Under the pieces are notes generated by a model. It was not told the DNA's origin and ran no database searches. It saw only the letters and a list, made by a program, of their open reading frames with translations. A DNA stretch of 64,000 nt from Agapetus fuscipes (lineage: Eukaryota > Arthropoda > Insecta > Trichoptera > Glossosomatidae): the NCBI GenBank assembly GCA_951799405.1, contig OX637362.1, positions 8,820,703 to 8,884,702 on the forward strand, given 5' to 3'. Position numbers and translations under genes: made by a program. Position 1 is the stretch's first letter; every line of letters begins with the position of its first letter. Below are positions 41,166-52,727 of the stretch, one piece after another.

Positions 41166-43335
41166 TTTTTTTTTTTTTTTTTTTTTATTTCATAAACAAT
41201 TTTTACAAGAAATATAAATCTTAAAAATTAAACATTTTTGTCCCGATAAACCAAAAAATTTCAGTTTGTCATCGGGTGCAACAATCAAATTAAAAAATAT
41301 AAGTCTTAGTATTTAGTGCTAGTATGAAATAAAAAGTAAATTAAAGTTAAAATTAGGAGACAAGAGTAGAGTAAAAACACAAATATAGTTAAGGTAATTA
41401 ATATAAAAAAGTTCTTTCTCCCAGCCAAATCTTCAAAGATATTATAATTTTATTAATGTTTGTAGATTCCTTTTTAAAGTCCTTTGGCAACAAATTAAAT
41501 ATTTTTGGCACAAGGTAATCCAATGTTCTTTGTCCATATTTGTTATTAATTCTTGGCACAACTAGTCCTTCATTAGATGTAAATCTTGTTTGGTACACAT
41601 GCTCTAGTTTATTTTTATATTTATCATTAAACAATTGTTGACATATAATTATGTTCCATAGTATACCCTTAATAGGCAAGACATTTAATGATTGGAATAA
41701 AAATGGTATATTCTGCCTTAGGTTATACACATTTATGGGAGCAATTAATTTTAAGAGAGCATTTTGAACATTTTGTACATTTTTAATATTGGTGGCGCAA
41801 GAATGTCCCCATGCAGTGAGGCCGTATCTTATAATGGACTCGGCAAGCGATAAATATACCAATCTTAATGTAGGGAGCGGCAATATAAACTTTAACTTAT
41901 ATAATTGTCCAACAACAGATCTCAGTCGTTTGCACGTTTTTGAAGTATGTGTGTCCCACTTGAAGAAACAGTCAATTGTTACTCCTAGATAAGTATAATC
42001 GCTTACAATGTCAATATTTTCACATAAACAAGTTCTACAATTATTGGTGACATGAAGGCATTCATAATTATGGGCTTTTATGGTTGGCACAGTACTAATT
42101 CTAGCATGAGGGGATCTAATATGCATAATTTTAGTTTTTTTAGAATTAATTAAAAGACCTGCATCATGACACCAATTCTGCAGTTTATCAAAATCATTTT
42201 GTAACATTGTGTTACATTCATCTAAATTCTCACTAGATATGACAAGTGCAGTATCATCCGCATATACATAATATTTTACATTTGAGAAAATATATTTAAT
42301 AAAAGATACATAAATTATATATAATATAGGGCCTAAAACAGATCCTTGCGGGACCCCAGCACTGATGTTCTTAATATCACTTTTAGATCCATCAATATTA
42401 ACAGTCATGGTTCTGTTAGAGAGGTAATTTTCAAAGAGATGTAAAACTGGGCCTCTAATCCCTATGACATCTAAGTATCTAAGCAATTTTAAGTGATCAA
42501 TTGTATCAAAAGCCTTGGAGAAGTCAATGAATAATACTAATACATGTTTTTTATTGTTTAATTCGTTATTAATATGATTGGAAAAACTTTGAAGTAGAAT
42601 TTCTGTACTCCTACCCTTCTGAAATCCATATTGATTGGTATCCAGAATTTCAAATTTGTTAAGATATTGAGTCAACTTTGAGAAAATGTATTTTTCAAGT
42701 ATTTTTTCAAGAGCAGGTAATATACTAATTGGCCTATAGTTTCCCATTACAGAGTGATCACCACCCTTGTAGATTGGTCTGATTAGGCTACATTTTAATT
42801 TCAGAGGAATTATTCCCTGGTTTATAATTGAGTTAATTAAATATGTAACAAGAGGTCCCAATATTTCCACGTGTTTTTTTAAGTCAGTCATTCGGATAAG
42901 GTCAACTCCTGGTGTTTTAGAGTTTTTTGCAAGATTTATTATTTTTACAACTTCAGATAGTTTAGCTTTAGGTAAATAAAAGCTATGTGGAAGCATATCA
43001 GGCTCTGGACCAGCAATTTTTATACTACAAACGTGCATTAACTGGGATACATTATCAGAGAAATACTTAGCAAATTCATTGGAAACACTTTCAATGCAAT
43101 TATATTTGTTGTTTACAAAATATTTTTTTATAACTTCATCACAATTTGTTTTAGATTTTCTGCCTAAGATTTTGTTACATTCATCCCAGGTTTTTTTTAT
43201 GTCCTTGAAACAATTCTTAAATTTATCATTATAAAAAGTTAACTTTAATTTCAAAATTTTTTTGTTCAAGTAATTACGTATCGTTTTATACTCCTTTTCA
43301 TAAAACTTATTACTAGGTGTACTCTTAATAATAAA
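41166..43335 (-). mobile_element. 5'-truncated non-LTR retrotransposon, RT frame open
   Basis: An A tail (T run 41166-41187 on plus), a 3' UTR of about 200 bp, then one open frame of about 645 codons (stop at 41398) extending in frame beyond 43269 to about 43330, where it meets a stop. Reverse transcriptase motifs in order: RPIYKGGDHSVMGNYRPISI, LDTNQYGFQKGRST, LVLFIDFSKAFDTIDH, AGVPQGSVLGPILYI, YADDTALVI, NSKKTKIM and DYTYLGVTID; then a C-terminal domain (RYGLTAWG...). The endonuclease region is absent, so it is 5'-truncated and dead on arrival. Jockey/CR1-type by motif style. No target duplication identified. Confidence 0.88.
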
Positions 43336-43414
43336 ATAATGATAAAATTAATATTATTTTTTGGCATTTAGAAAGAATGGATCACGGACGAAAAGTAAAT
43401 ACAGATGAAATGTA

Positions 43415-43615
43415 AGAAACAAACGGAAAAGTGGAAGACCGAGAAAGAAATGACTTAGTCAAATGAGTGTAATTGTGAAAGTTCTGAGTGTACAGAGTAT
43501 AAGAAGAAAATGCATTAAGAAGGGATGGATTTTCATGGATTGATAGAACTATGTCAAGAAAAAAAATAAAAAGGAGGAGACTCTGCAAAAGTTCAAGTCA
43601 CCCCTAATGGGACGG
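43415..43615 (+). mobile_element. LINE 3' fragment
   Basis: Plus-oriented, 'aagtggaagaccgagaaagaaatg', 'tgtacagagtataagaagaaaatgc' and 'ctgcaaaagttcaagtcacccctaatgggacgg': the 3' end of the 58345-58860 family, decayed. Confidence 0.5.
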
Positions 43616-43869
43616 GTTACATGTGAAAAACAGATAAGAGAAGCAACAATGAACACAGGTGATTTTTAATTAACATGTTTAGAATATTATGTAAGTACTA
43701 GCAGACTGACCGTGCTGCGCACGGTTGTCTGCTAGGCCCTTCGGGCAGTGTCTGGCTTCTGCAATAATTTTTCCTCACACCTCCTTCATAGTAATTAAAT
43801 GCTTTAAGAAGTAATTTGAAAAAAAAATTGCGGTAAAAGGGTTATTTAGTTCTTTCATGTTCTGAGTAT

Positions 43870-46195
43870 CTTGTATGAAGCATGAGGTATGAGGCTGACC
43901 TCCCATACCTAAAAAAATGTTCACTGAACGAATGTTTCTCTGTTCCTGAAAAGGTCGGCAAAATTGCAGGGCTTATGGTCAAGAGAGGCTGAAATTTTTA
44001 TTTGTAATTACACATGCAGCGTTTGTAAGCGCAAACTCACTCATGTCTGCTTGGGGGCATGCATTCAATATGAATTATAAAATGTATGTATGCAACTTAG
44101 ATTTATATTCTAAAATTAAAAACATCAAGTGCCACAATTATATGTTAACGTGAAAGAACATTTGCCAGCTTGTGGGTGTGCATTGTATTTGAATCATCAA
44201 AACTCTTTTTGCAACTTAAGATTATAAATTAAGATAACCGTTGTTTAAGGATTTTTCAAACCCAAACTCCTTGACCTAAGGGTTAGTATGAGGCTTACCA
44301 CCCATATCGCATAAATGGGTTCACTTAACTAATGTTCCCCCTGTTTCTGAATAGGTCGGCAAAAGTTGCATGGCTTATGGTTATGAGAGGCTGAAATTTT
44401 TATTTGTAATTACACATGCAGCATTTGTAAGCGCAAAGTCACTTATGTCTGCTTGGGGGCATGCATTGAATATGAATTATAAAATGTATGTATGCAACTT
44501 AGATTTATATTCTAAAATTAAAAACATCAAGTGCCACAATTAAATGTTAGCGTGAAATGACATTTGCCAGTTTGTGGGCGTGCATTCAATTTGAATCATC
44601 AAATAACTTTTTTTGCAACTTTAGATTATAAATTAAATTTAACATTGTTGAAGGATTTTTTAAACTCAAATCCTTGACGGATAGGTAAGTATGAGCTTGA
44701 ATACCCATATCGCAAAAAATGGTTCACTTGACAAATGTTTCCCCTGTTTTTGAAAAGGTTGGCAAAAGTTGCAGGGCTTATGTTCATTAGAGGCCTTAAT
44801 TTTAATTTGTAAGTTAACATGCAGCATTTATAAGCGCGAACCCACTCATGTCTCCAGGGGGGCATGCATTGAATATGAATTATAAAAGTTATTGTATCTG
44901 TGCAACTTAGATTATATATTCTAATATTTAAAAAAAATCAAGTGCCACAACTATATGTTAGCGTGAAATGACATTTGCCAGTTTGTGGGCGTGCATTCAA
45001 TTTGAATCATCAAATAACTTTTTTTGCAACTTTAGATTATAAATTAAATTAAACGTTGTTGAAGGATTTTTCAAACTCAAATCCTTGACTTATAGGTAAG
45101 TATGAGTCTGAATACCCATATCGCAAAAAATGGTTCACTTGACAAATGTTTCCCCTGTTTTTGAAAAGGTTGGCAAAAGTTGCAGGGCTTATGTTCATTA
45201 GAGGCCTTAATTTTAATTTGTAAGTTCACATGCAGCATTTATAAGTGCGAACCCACTCGTGTCTCCAGGGGGGCATGCATTGAATATGAATTATAAAAGT
45301 TATTGTGTCTGTGCAACTTAGATTATATATTCTAATATTTAAAAAAAATCAAGCGCCACAACTATATGTTAGCGTGAAATGACATTTGCCAGTTTGTGGG
45401 CGTGCATTCAATTTGAATCATCAAATAACTTTTTTTGCAACTTTAGATTATAAATTAAATTTAACGTTGTTGAAGGATTTTTCAAACTCAAATCCTTGAC
45501 GGATAGGTAAGTATGAGCTTGAATACCCATATCGAAAAAAATGGTTCACTTGACAAATGTTCCCCCTGTTTTTGAAAAAGTTGGCAAAAGTTGCAGGGCT
45601 TATGTTCATTAGAGGCCTTAATTTTAATTTGTAAGTTCACATGCAGCATTAATAAGCGCGTACCCACTCGTGTCTCCAGGGGGGCATGCATTGAGTATGA
45701 ATTATAAAAGTTATTGTATCTGTGCAACTTAGATTATATATTGTAATATTTAAAAAAAATCAAGCGCCACAACTAAATGTTAGCGTGAAATGACATTTGC
45801 CAGTTTGTGGGCGTGCATTCAATTTGAATCATCAAATAACTTTTTTTGCAACTTTAGATTATAAATTAAGATTACCGTTGTTTAAGGATTTTTCAAACTC
45901 AAATTCCTTGACTTAAGGGTTAGTATGAGGCTTACCACCCATATCGCATAAATGGGTTCACTTAACAAATGTGTCCCCTGTTTCTGAAAAGGTCAGCAAA
46001 AGTTGCAGGGCTTATGGTCATGAGAGGCTGAAATTTTTATTTGTAAATACACATGCAGCATTTGTAAGCGCAAACTCACTCGTGTCTCCGAAGAGGAGTG
46101 CATTGAATATGAATTATAAATGTTAATGCGTCTATGCAACTTAGATTGTATATTGTAATAATACTTTAAAAAAATTAAATGCCGCAATAAGTACG
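43870..46195 (+). repeat. Tandem array of six ~405-bp units derived from the 245-bp repeat
   Basis: Unit starts (CCTTGAC...) at about 43870, 44269, 44672, 45083, 45494 and 45906, spacing 399-412 bp. Each unit is a diverged 245-bp repeat followed by ~160 bp ('...aaaaacatcaagtgccacaa...tgttagcgtgaaatgacatttgccag...ttttgcaactttagattataaatt'). The latter is a second, shorter copy of the repeat's 3' half, so each unit is composite. Internal units 3-5 are the most alike, consistent with unequal exchange. Confidence 0.88.
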
Positions 46196-46635
46196 GTTTC
46201 ATATAAAAAGTTGACCGAATCGATCGTCATTATTTCTAAAAAATACATGTTATAACTGGTTGAAGTATAATTTTGAAATAAATAAAGAATATAGGTAGGT
46301 ACTCAACGGAATTCAACCGAAAAAGAATCGACTTGGCAATGGCAACGATGGCAACTTTGAAGCCTATGTTGAAGTGTTGGCAATTTATTTGAAATTCGAA
46401 TGTCAAAATGAGTTTTGTTTCTCGCATAGGTTTTACATAAAAAGGTGTTGTGATTGATCATGTTTATTTATTTAAAAAACAACAATTTAAAATCTACTAA
46501 TGATGAGGAAGCACATCCCAAGTCCTGAACAATATTTGTTGTGAATATGACGTGCATCTGTTTAGGAGTTCTTCAGTTTGAATGCCATTAACGCACAACT
46601 ATTTTGTATGGGGAGGCCGTTGAATTTTATAAAGA

Positions 46636-46790
46636 TAAGGGATGATGATGATGAAGTACAAAATTTATATAGCGCCTTTTATGACAGTGCGTCATTGCAA
46701 AGGCGCCTGTCGATATGATTGAACAAAGAGGTGAGTTTTAAGACGTCTTTTGAATCCATCCGTCTCTATCCATCTGTATCCATAATAACT
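46636..46790 (-). mobile_element. LINE 3' end, CR1-like
   Basis: Reverse orientation: 'gatgatgatgatgaag' tail, then 'aaaatttatatagcgccttttatgacagtgcgtcattgc', the complement of the end at 24900-24960. Confidence 0.6.
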
Positions 46791-46882
46791 ACCTCTATTT
46801 GAGATGCCAAAGTATGAAAGCTGGTCCACATTAGTAAAAAATATCACAAATCATTCAAATTTAATACAAAAGAAACTCTTGT

Positions 46883-47124
46883 TCATAGCTTCACGTATTC
46901 CCCTTCCACAGTAACACGATAATGTGGAGGCGGGTGACTGTGCATATTTGTTGTTTTGATGATGACGTCACCGCAGGCTTTCACAGACGCCTTGCACTTC
47001 TTGTTGATGCGCGACGAGCAAGTCCAGTACGACACTCCCATAGAGTTGACGCTGTGCTTGCAGTAAGTGTAGTGCTGGTACATGAGCAAGTCATTCTTGG
47101 ATCTGACCGAGGGCAGAAAAACAG
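46883..47124 (-). CDS. mod(mdg4): FLYWCH alternative terminal exon F23
   Basis: TTTCAG abuts 47124 and the exon begins CT GTT. The lead VFLPSVRSKNDLLM lacks the PGK triad, the finger is YWTCSSRINKKCKAS (Cys-x7-Cys), HSHPPP, then HYRVTVEGEYVKL. HSH is unique in the array. It lies at the far side of the 7-kb insertion zone of LINE and tandem repeats, but its splice site and frame are intact. Confidence 0.85.
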
Positions 47125-47589
47125 CTGAAAGTATGCAAACATATAAGTCAATACATTTAATTTTTAAAGATAAAGAAATAAAACAACTTAGTTCCGTAAT
47201 CAAGAACAATGTTGTTATGTTTTTTTTTTATCTTTGAAGATGCATGATGACAAAGTGAATGCCTCTACAATCAATAAATTTTAAAATATCACTTTCATGG
47301 TCGGTGACAATTATTTTTTTAACTCTTTTGGGTCAGGCCATTATCTATTCGCAGCGTTCTATCTGCTGACGTTTTTCACTTTCCTGAGAAGAAAACATTT
47401 TCAAGGCTGGTTATTAAGGCGACGAGGGATCTTCGCGTCCGCTACAGTAAGTACAGTACATGGTCGAATAGAATTTTTAGTCGCACAAGTCGATATTCTA
47501 TATTTTGCTGAATTTCGGTTAAAATATGTACATTTTTTTGAAGGTTAGGCCATTAAAAGCGTACAAGAACAGATATTAACAAAGGCAGA

Positions 47590-47845
47590 AACGTTAGTGA
47601 ATACAATAAAAATTTTGATAAACGATGAAATATCCCTATATAGGAAATGTCAAAGAAAACGAGAATAAACAAGACTAAAAAATGTATGGCTTTCATCAGA
47701 TTAGTGAAATTGTCAAAATATAGGAAATACGGAGTGAATGTAAAGTCAAAGAAATTGAAAAGGTGATAGATGCGAATGAAACGAAAGAGGTAGGCAAGGA
47801 ATGGAAGAAATAGAGGCAATTTATAGACGGAGTTCAAGAAGTAAA
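47590..47845 (+). mobile_element. LINE 3' fragment
   Basis: Plus-oriented and well decayed: 'ggtgatagatgcgaatgaaacgaaagaggtaggcaaggaatggaag', comparable to 'ggtgatggatatgaatgaatcgaaagaggtatataaggatagg' at 60530-60575. Confidence 0.4.
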
Positions 47846-48210
47846 TAAAAGCATTTTTTTTCATTTTTCACATTATATTTAAAAAAAATTACATAACGCT
47901 TTGTAAACACATACAAATTTTTATAAATCTCATTTAATCCTTTTATCATAATGCAATCTAATAATCATTTTCTCTATATTACATACGTGTAATAATTAAA
48001 ATACTAAAATTCTTACAATCCTAATACGATTGCCACAATATGGAATATAAACAAGTTTTTTTCAGAAACTATCAGTCCTATCTTTTTGATTCATGTCTCA
48101 AAATTAATCGACACCATTTTGGCTTTCTCGTATCATCATGACACCAGAATTCACACATTTTCTTCGAGCACCATAATTCTAGGATTGTACACCACAATTG
48201 GGCATTCTGA

Positions 48211-48500
48211 TCACTGATCAGATTGCTTCACCCTTCTCTTCCTAACGGTGAACACTTTCTTCTTTACGTAGCATCCTTCTTGTGTTACATCATATCTGGG
48301 CGGTGGATGGTTGTGAGGACTATTGCTGACCCTTATGACCACATTATCTTGAACTCTCACAGTGGCTTTGCAGCCTTTGTGCCTATGTGTGGAACAGGGC
48401 CAATATGAGATCCCTGAGGCAGTCGTGCTGTGGTTCCGATACGTGTACTCCTTGTACATGAGTAACTGCTTTCCTGGTGTCCTTGAAGGTAAGAAAGCAG
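48211..48500 (-). CDS. mod(mdg4): FLYWCH alternative terminal exon F24, basic extension
   Basis: TGTTTCAG abuts 48500 and the exon begins CT GCT. Lead AFLPSRTPGKQLLM, finger YWPCSTHRHKGCKAT (Cys-x7-Cys), SPHNHPPPRYDVTQEGCYVK, then the strongly basic KKVFTVRKRRVKQSDQ; 96 residues, among the two longest FLYWCH exons. The extension could carry a nuclear localisation or DNA-contact function; this is inferred from charge only. Confidence 0.85.
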
Positions 48501-49042
48501 CTGAAACACAAAAATTATAATGAGTGCAAAACCATTTAATAAAAATATATAAGCTTTATAGGTTGCACAGTCGGTTTTACATGATGGAAGATAATATTTT
48601 TGGTATTTTGGCCGTAGTTTCCATGTTCACTGTTTTCTAAAAACGGACCAATACAAATATTGACATCTTTTTACAGTCGTACAAGGAAGGTTTCTTATTC
48701 TAATGGATTACTTTTACACCTTTGACGATCATTCACTATCATTCCTTGTACGAAAATGCTATTGATACTGTCATAACCAAACGACCTGTCTTCATCTCTA
48801 TCCACTGTTACAAGCTGTCTTTTCAGATGCACAAAATATATACTTTATGCCAAATAAAAAATAAAACAAATCATTAATTTTTAATACAACATTTTTATTT
48901 CATATTCACACTTCCCTTCATTTTTTTATAATCATTTGGAGCCTTTTTTGCGGTGAAGCGCCTGTCCCAGGGATTACTTGGACATTCAAAAACTTTTTAA
49001 CAGATATTTATTCACATCTTCACATCGTAAGTGAGACTTCTT

Positions 49043-49284
49043 TTAAAGCTTCACATACTTTCCATCCTTGGTGATGAAGTACTTGGGAGGTGGATGGTTG
49101 TGGGTTTTGATCACCTCTAGCACAACATCATTGGCGACCCTTGCCGTGGCTTTACACTTGCGGCTGGACTGAGCGGTGCATGTCCAGTACGACAGACCAG
49201 AGGAGTACTGCTTATTCAAGTTGTATGTATAGTTCATCAGCATTAGCAATTGCTTTCCGGGTATTCTTGACGGCAGAAATATAG
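49043..49284 (-). CDS. mod(mdg4): FLYWCH alternative terminal exon F25
   Basis: ATTTTTAG abuts 49284 and the exon begins CT ATA. Lead IFLPSRIPGKQLLM, finger YWTCTAQSSRKCKAT (Cys-x7-Cys), THNHPPPKYFITKDGKYVKL; 80 residues. Valine-rich linker (ARVANDVVLEVIK). AATAAA (plus TTTATT at 49007-49012) lies ~31 bp past the stop. Module P8 lies 580-650 bp upstream. Confidence 0.86.
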
Positions 49285-49854
49285 CTAAAAATATCAGATT
49301 TAAGAAGCATGTGTTGATATAGTTGTAGTGTATAAAAATAACGAAAAGATGGTAAGAGATTGTGAAAATAGTACAAAAAAAAAACTGAAAAAAAGACAAG
49401 ATAATTTGAAACGATACAAAATTCAATAATTGATTTATGAAGTGCAATTCCATTGATAATATATGTTCAGCAAAAAAAAATGCTAGTGAATTAAATGTAA
49501 AGATGCATGATATCGGGATACAAAAAAATGTTCAGGAAAATATGCAGAGGATCTGTATAGATCTGGAATGATGACGGGGCTACATGCACAAGATTGTTTC
49601 GTTCTCTTACTGAAAGAAATAAAACACTTTTAATACACAATTTGGTATTTATTTTCTCCTTAAAAACAGATTATACTCACAGCTCATAATTTCATATCAT
49701 CAATTAATGAATTTCCTGTAGACTAGGTATACTTATTTACTAATGGATGAATTCATTTTTTATTGATCACCAGTGTACAAACCGAAGATAAGTACACAAT
49801 GTACGTGAAGCCTCCTCCAACGCTTGGTCGCAACTCACATCTTGCAGGTCATGC

Positions 49855-49940
49855 GTCTCTATTGAGCCGGTAGGGGCGTGGTCAAAATCGCTAACCAATA
49901 ATTGTAGCTGCATTTTGACCACTAGCGCATGCGTGCTTCC
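49855..49940. promoter_or_regulatory. Promoter-like module P8
   Basis: GGGGCGTGGTC (49873-49883), AACCAAT (about 49892), then GACCACTAGCGCATGCGTGC (49917-49936). Same order and similar spacing to P2/P3, with the third box identical (GCGCATGCGTGC). It sits just past F26's stop and upstream of F25. Confidence 0.45.
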
Positions 49941-49988
49941 CATTTCTATGTTAAGGGAATTAATTCTTACTGACTTGTTTGATTTTAT

Positions 49989-50236
49989 TCACACCTTGAT
50001 GAAATGCCCCTGACTCGTGACATGATATCGCGGAGGTGGATGGTTGTGAGTGTTTTTACTCTTCAATATAACGTTGTCATGTCGGACAGTCAAGGTGGCT
50101 TTGCATCTATCGTGTAAAATGTGGGAAGAGCAAACCCAATAAGACACACCGCATGCGTTGTCTCTTTTTCTCGTGTAAGTGTACTCTTGCCACATGAGCA
50201 ATCGCTTTCCAGCTTTTCTCGAAGGCAGAAACATTG
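49989..50236 (-). CDS. mod(mdg4): FLYWCH alternative terminal exon F26
   Basis: TGTTTCAG abuts 50236 and the exon begins CA ATG. Lead MFLPSRKAGKRLLM, finger YWVCSSHILHDRCKAT with Cys-x8-Cys, the widest spacing in the array, NTHNHPPPRYHVTSQGHFIKV; 82 residues. The stop TGA overlaps an AATAAAA (plus TTTATT at 49984-49989). Confidence 0.86.
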
Positions 50237-51199
50237 CTGAAACAATGAGTTCATTTATCAATAATAATAACAAATCGAAATTGATGAGTATGTGAACAAA
50301 ATAGGCAAATTCAACAAAGAAGAGCAAAGCAAATACAAACAGCAAATTAACAAAGATGATTTACTTCTCAATAATTTTTAATGACTTTATGTAAATGAAA
50401 ATAATAATTTTATCTTCAAATTGTATAAATTTTGTTCAAGCATCGTTTTTGAGGAACAAATCATTACCGACTCAAAATAGATGGATCGATTTTCTAAATA
50501 GTTTATTGAGAAAATGGCTCAATTGCTTACACTGAAATGATTGAAAGTGAAACAATCAGAGGATGACCATTTGCGAGCAAGTAAAAAAACAACTAAAAAT
50601 AGAGACAAATAACGATTTATTTTGCTTTGGAGTTAAAAAGATATTGGCACACTTATTCCGTAGCAGTTTTCACTTAACAGTTTATTATATCATAGGCATC
50701 TCTGTCAACAATGAGGATAAATAAACCTTACGTGGCTGGATTGCAAGGGAGTATTCTTAGTAATATTTTGATAGGGTTTGACATGGACTCTCAGAGTCAG
50801 ATGGATATTACCCCATAGTCATCATCCTTGGCAAAAAAGCCCAGAGTGGGTCTTAGCCTTCTTGCTCTTCCAGTTCCATACTTATGTCACACGACTTCGT
50901 CTAGCCTACGTAATCAGAATCTTCCACTGTCCTGCGTTCTTTTGTGTACGTCATCACATCCGATGGTCCATTTGCTGGATGTGGCTCAGTCAATTTAGTC
51001 TGCTTGACAGGACCACATCAACGCCTTGGTACAGGTCATATAATTATGAGTTGTATCTTCTTTGCCATATGTTCCCGTTTTTTGGCTTTACCCCGCCAAG
51101 ATTTTTTTTTTTTTTAGCTTTGTGCCAAGTTCTTGCAAAGAATTCAGCATGGGCACACTGAGGTACCTATTTTTGTGCTTTAAGACCTATCTTGAAATC
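50237..51199. other. Spacer with repeat stretch related to 26264-26849
   Basis: About 50780-51120 resembles part of 26264-26660 (see there). The plus-strand open frame at 50778-51161 through it has no recognisable domain and is cysteine- and tryptophan-rich by chance. Rest unremarkable. Confidence 0.35.
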
Positions 51200-51435
51200 T
51201 TAAATTTTGACGTAGACCCCATTCTTAGTGATGTGGTATTTGGGAGGCGGATGATCGTGGCTATTCGTCGCCTTGATGACCTGGTTATTTCTTACATTGA
51301 TGGTCGCCTTGCAGGATTTCTTCATTGAACATACCCAGTAAGAGATGCCGGAAACGTAGATTCTGTCCATGCTGTATGTGTAACTGCTGTACATGAGCAA
51401 AGATTTCCCTTTTTTCTTGGACGGTAGATAAACGG
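51200..51435 (-). CDS. mod(mdg4): FLYWCH alternative terminal exon F27
   Basis: TGTTTCAG abuts 51435 and the exon begins CC GTT. Lead VYLPSKKKGKSLLM, finger YWVCSMKKSCKAT (W34, C36, C42), HDH at 60-62, KYHITKNGVYVKI. It has the Cys-x5-Cys spacing of the F1-F15 group though surrounded by wider-spaced exons, and looks most like F3/F7 in the QYTYSM/HITK blocks, so it may have been copied from, or be ancestral to, that group. Confidence 0.86.
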
Positions 51436-52042
51436 CTGAAACATTTGTAATCTCATTAGGCCAAAAATACCAAAGTTTGTGATATTATTTTAGAAGTTAA
51501 GTACATAGAAGAAGCTTGAGTACATAGTAGAGTACATAGTTCTTTATTTTGTCAACTGCTTGTTTTATTATAGATAACTTTTTTTTTAATGTATATGTCT
51601 AAGCACTGCCGTTAATCCGTTCATCTTCACACGTCGAAGTAGAAACGAACAAAAGCTTTAAAAATCAAGATTGGGATGACAAAAAAGGATTTTTTTTTAA
51701 CAGGTATTTTAGTAGGTGATACGGAGTATGTATTTGTATATTAATAATGTTTTAGTTATGATTTTCTAGTGCTTCAAGATTTATTGATACAGAGTTTAAT
51801 AATGTAAGTATATATTCATACTTACGTAAGCACGTCGTTAATGTCAGCAACGGATGATCCATGCATTGTCTACCTTAGAATAACACCGTAAGAAATATTA
51901 TACAATTGAAATTTCAATTTAATGTCGTCAACATTTAGATTTCTACTAAACCAATTTTTTACATATTCAATAGATATCTTTATATTTTTCTAGAAATATA
52001 GATCTTAGCTTTGCGTTGTTAAAGATACGCCATTTGTCACCC

Positions 52043-52240
52043 TCAGGTTCACTTTGCCAAAGTCACCCCTGTTTCAGGGAAAATCGGCAAGGGTTGCAGG
52101 GCTTATGGTCATTTGAGATTGGGTTTTTATATTGTAGGTCCACATGCGGCATGAGTTAGCGCAAAATTATACATGTCTGGTTGTGGGAATGCGTTTAATA
52201 TGAATCTTAAATGATATATATTTGCAGCTTAGACTTAGAT
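52043..52240 (+). repeat. 245-bp repeat, 5' truncated copy
   Basis: Begins inside the repeat at 'ggttcactttgcc' and ends 'gcagcttagacttag'. The first ~50 bp are missing. Confidence 0.65.
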
Positions 52241-52727
52241 TTTAGATTTTTAGGTACAGGTCTGACACTGTAACGAAACATTTTGTTCTTCTGGAGAGAT
52301 TTTTTTGTTGGCCTGAGTCAGACAGATGTGTAGCCTGAGTCAGACTCCTGGCTACACATCCGTAAATATACAATCAAGATATGAAAGGGAAATAAGAACT
52401 TACAATATAATTCAAATTTACGGTGTTATTCAATAAAAAAATCATTACACAAAAATATAATTTTATTACAAATATATTGATATAACGTTAAAGTTTTATA
52501 AAATACAACTGAGTCAGACTCCAGGATACAAATCCAAAAAAAACACAACTGACCGAACATTGAAAGTATTTAATATTTTGAATTTTATGGATCAGTAGAG
52601 CTATTTTGAACATGTGAGCATTTTTACCATTTGAGGCTAAAAAAAGCTGGATGATATTTTAAAGACAAGGTATTTAAGTTCACATTTTATTTCATTCATG
52701 GACCATAGCAAAGCACGTTTAAAATTA

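Noticed and set aside
41398..43269. 623-codon frame as a host protein
   Set aside because: Contains all reverse transcriptase motifs and an adjacent A tail; retrotransposon.
47553..47864. 103-residue minus-strand hydrophobic frame
   Set aside because: Reverse complement of a decayed LINE 3' fragment; T-rich codons mimic a membrane protein.
50778..51161. 127-residue plus-strand open frame
   Set aside because: Lies in repeat-like sequence shared with 26264-26849 and has no recognisable domain.
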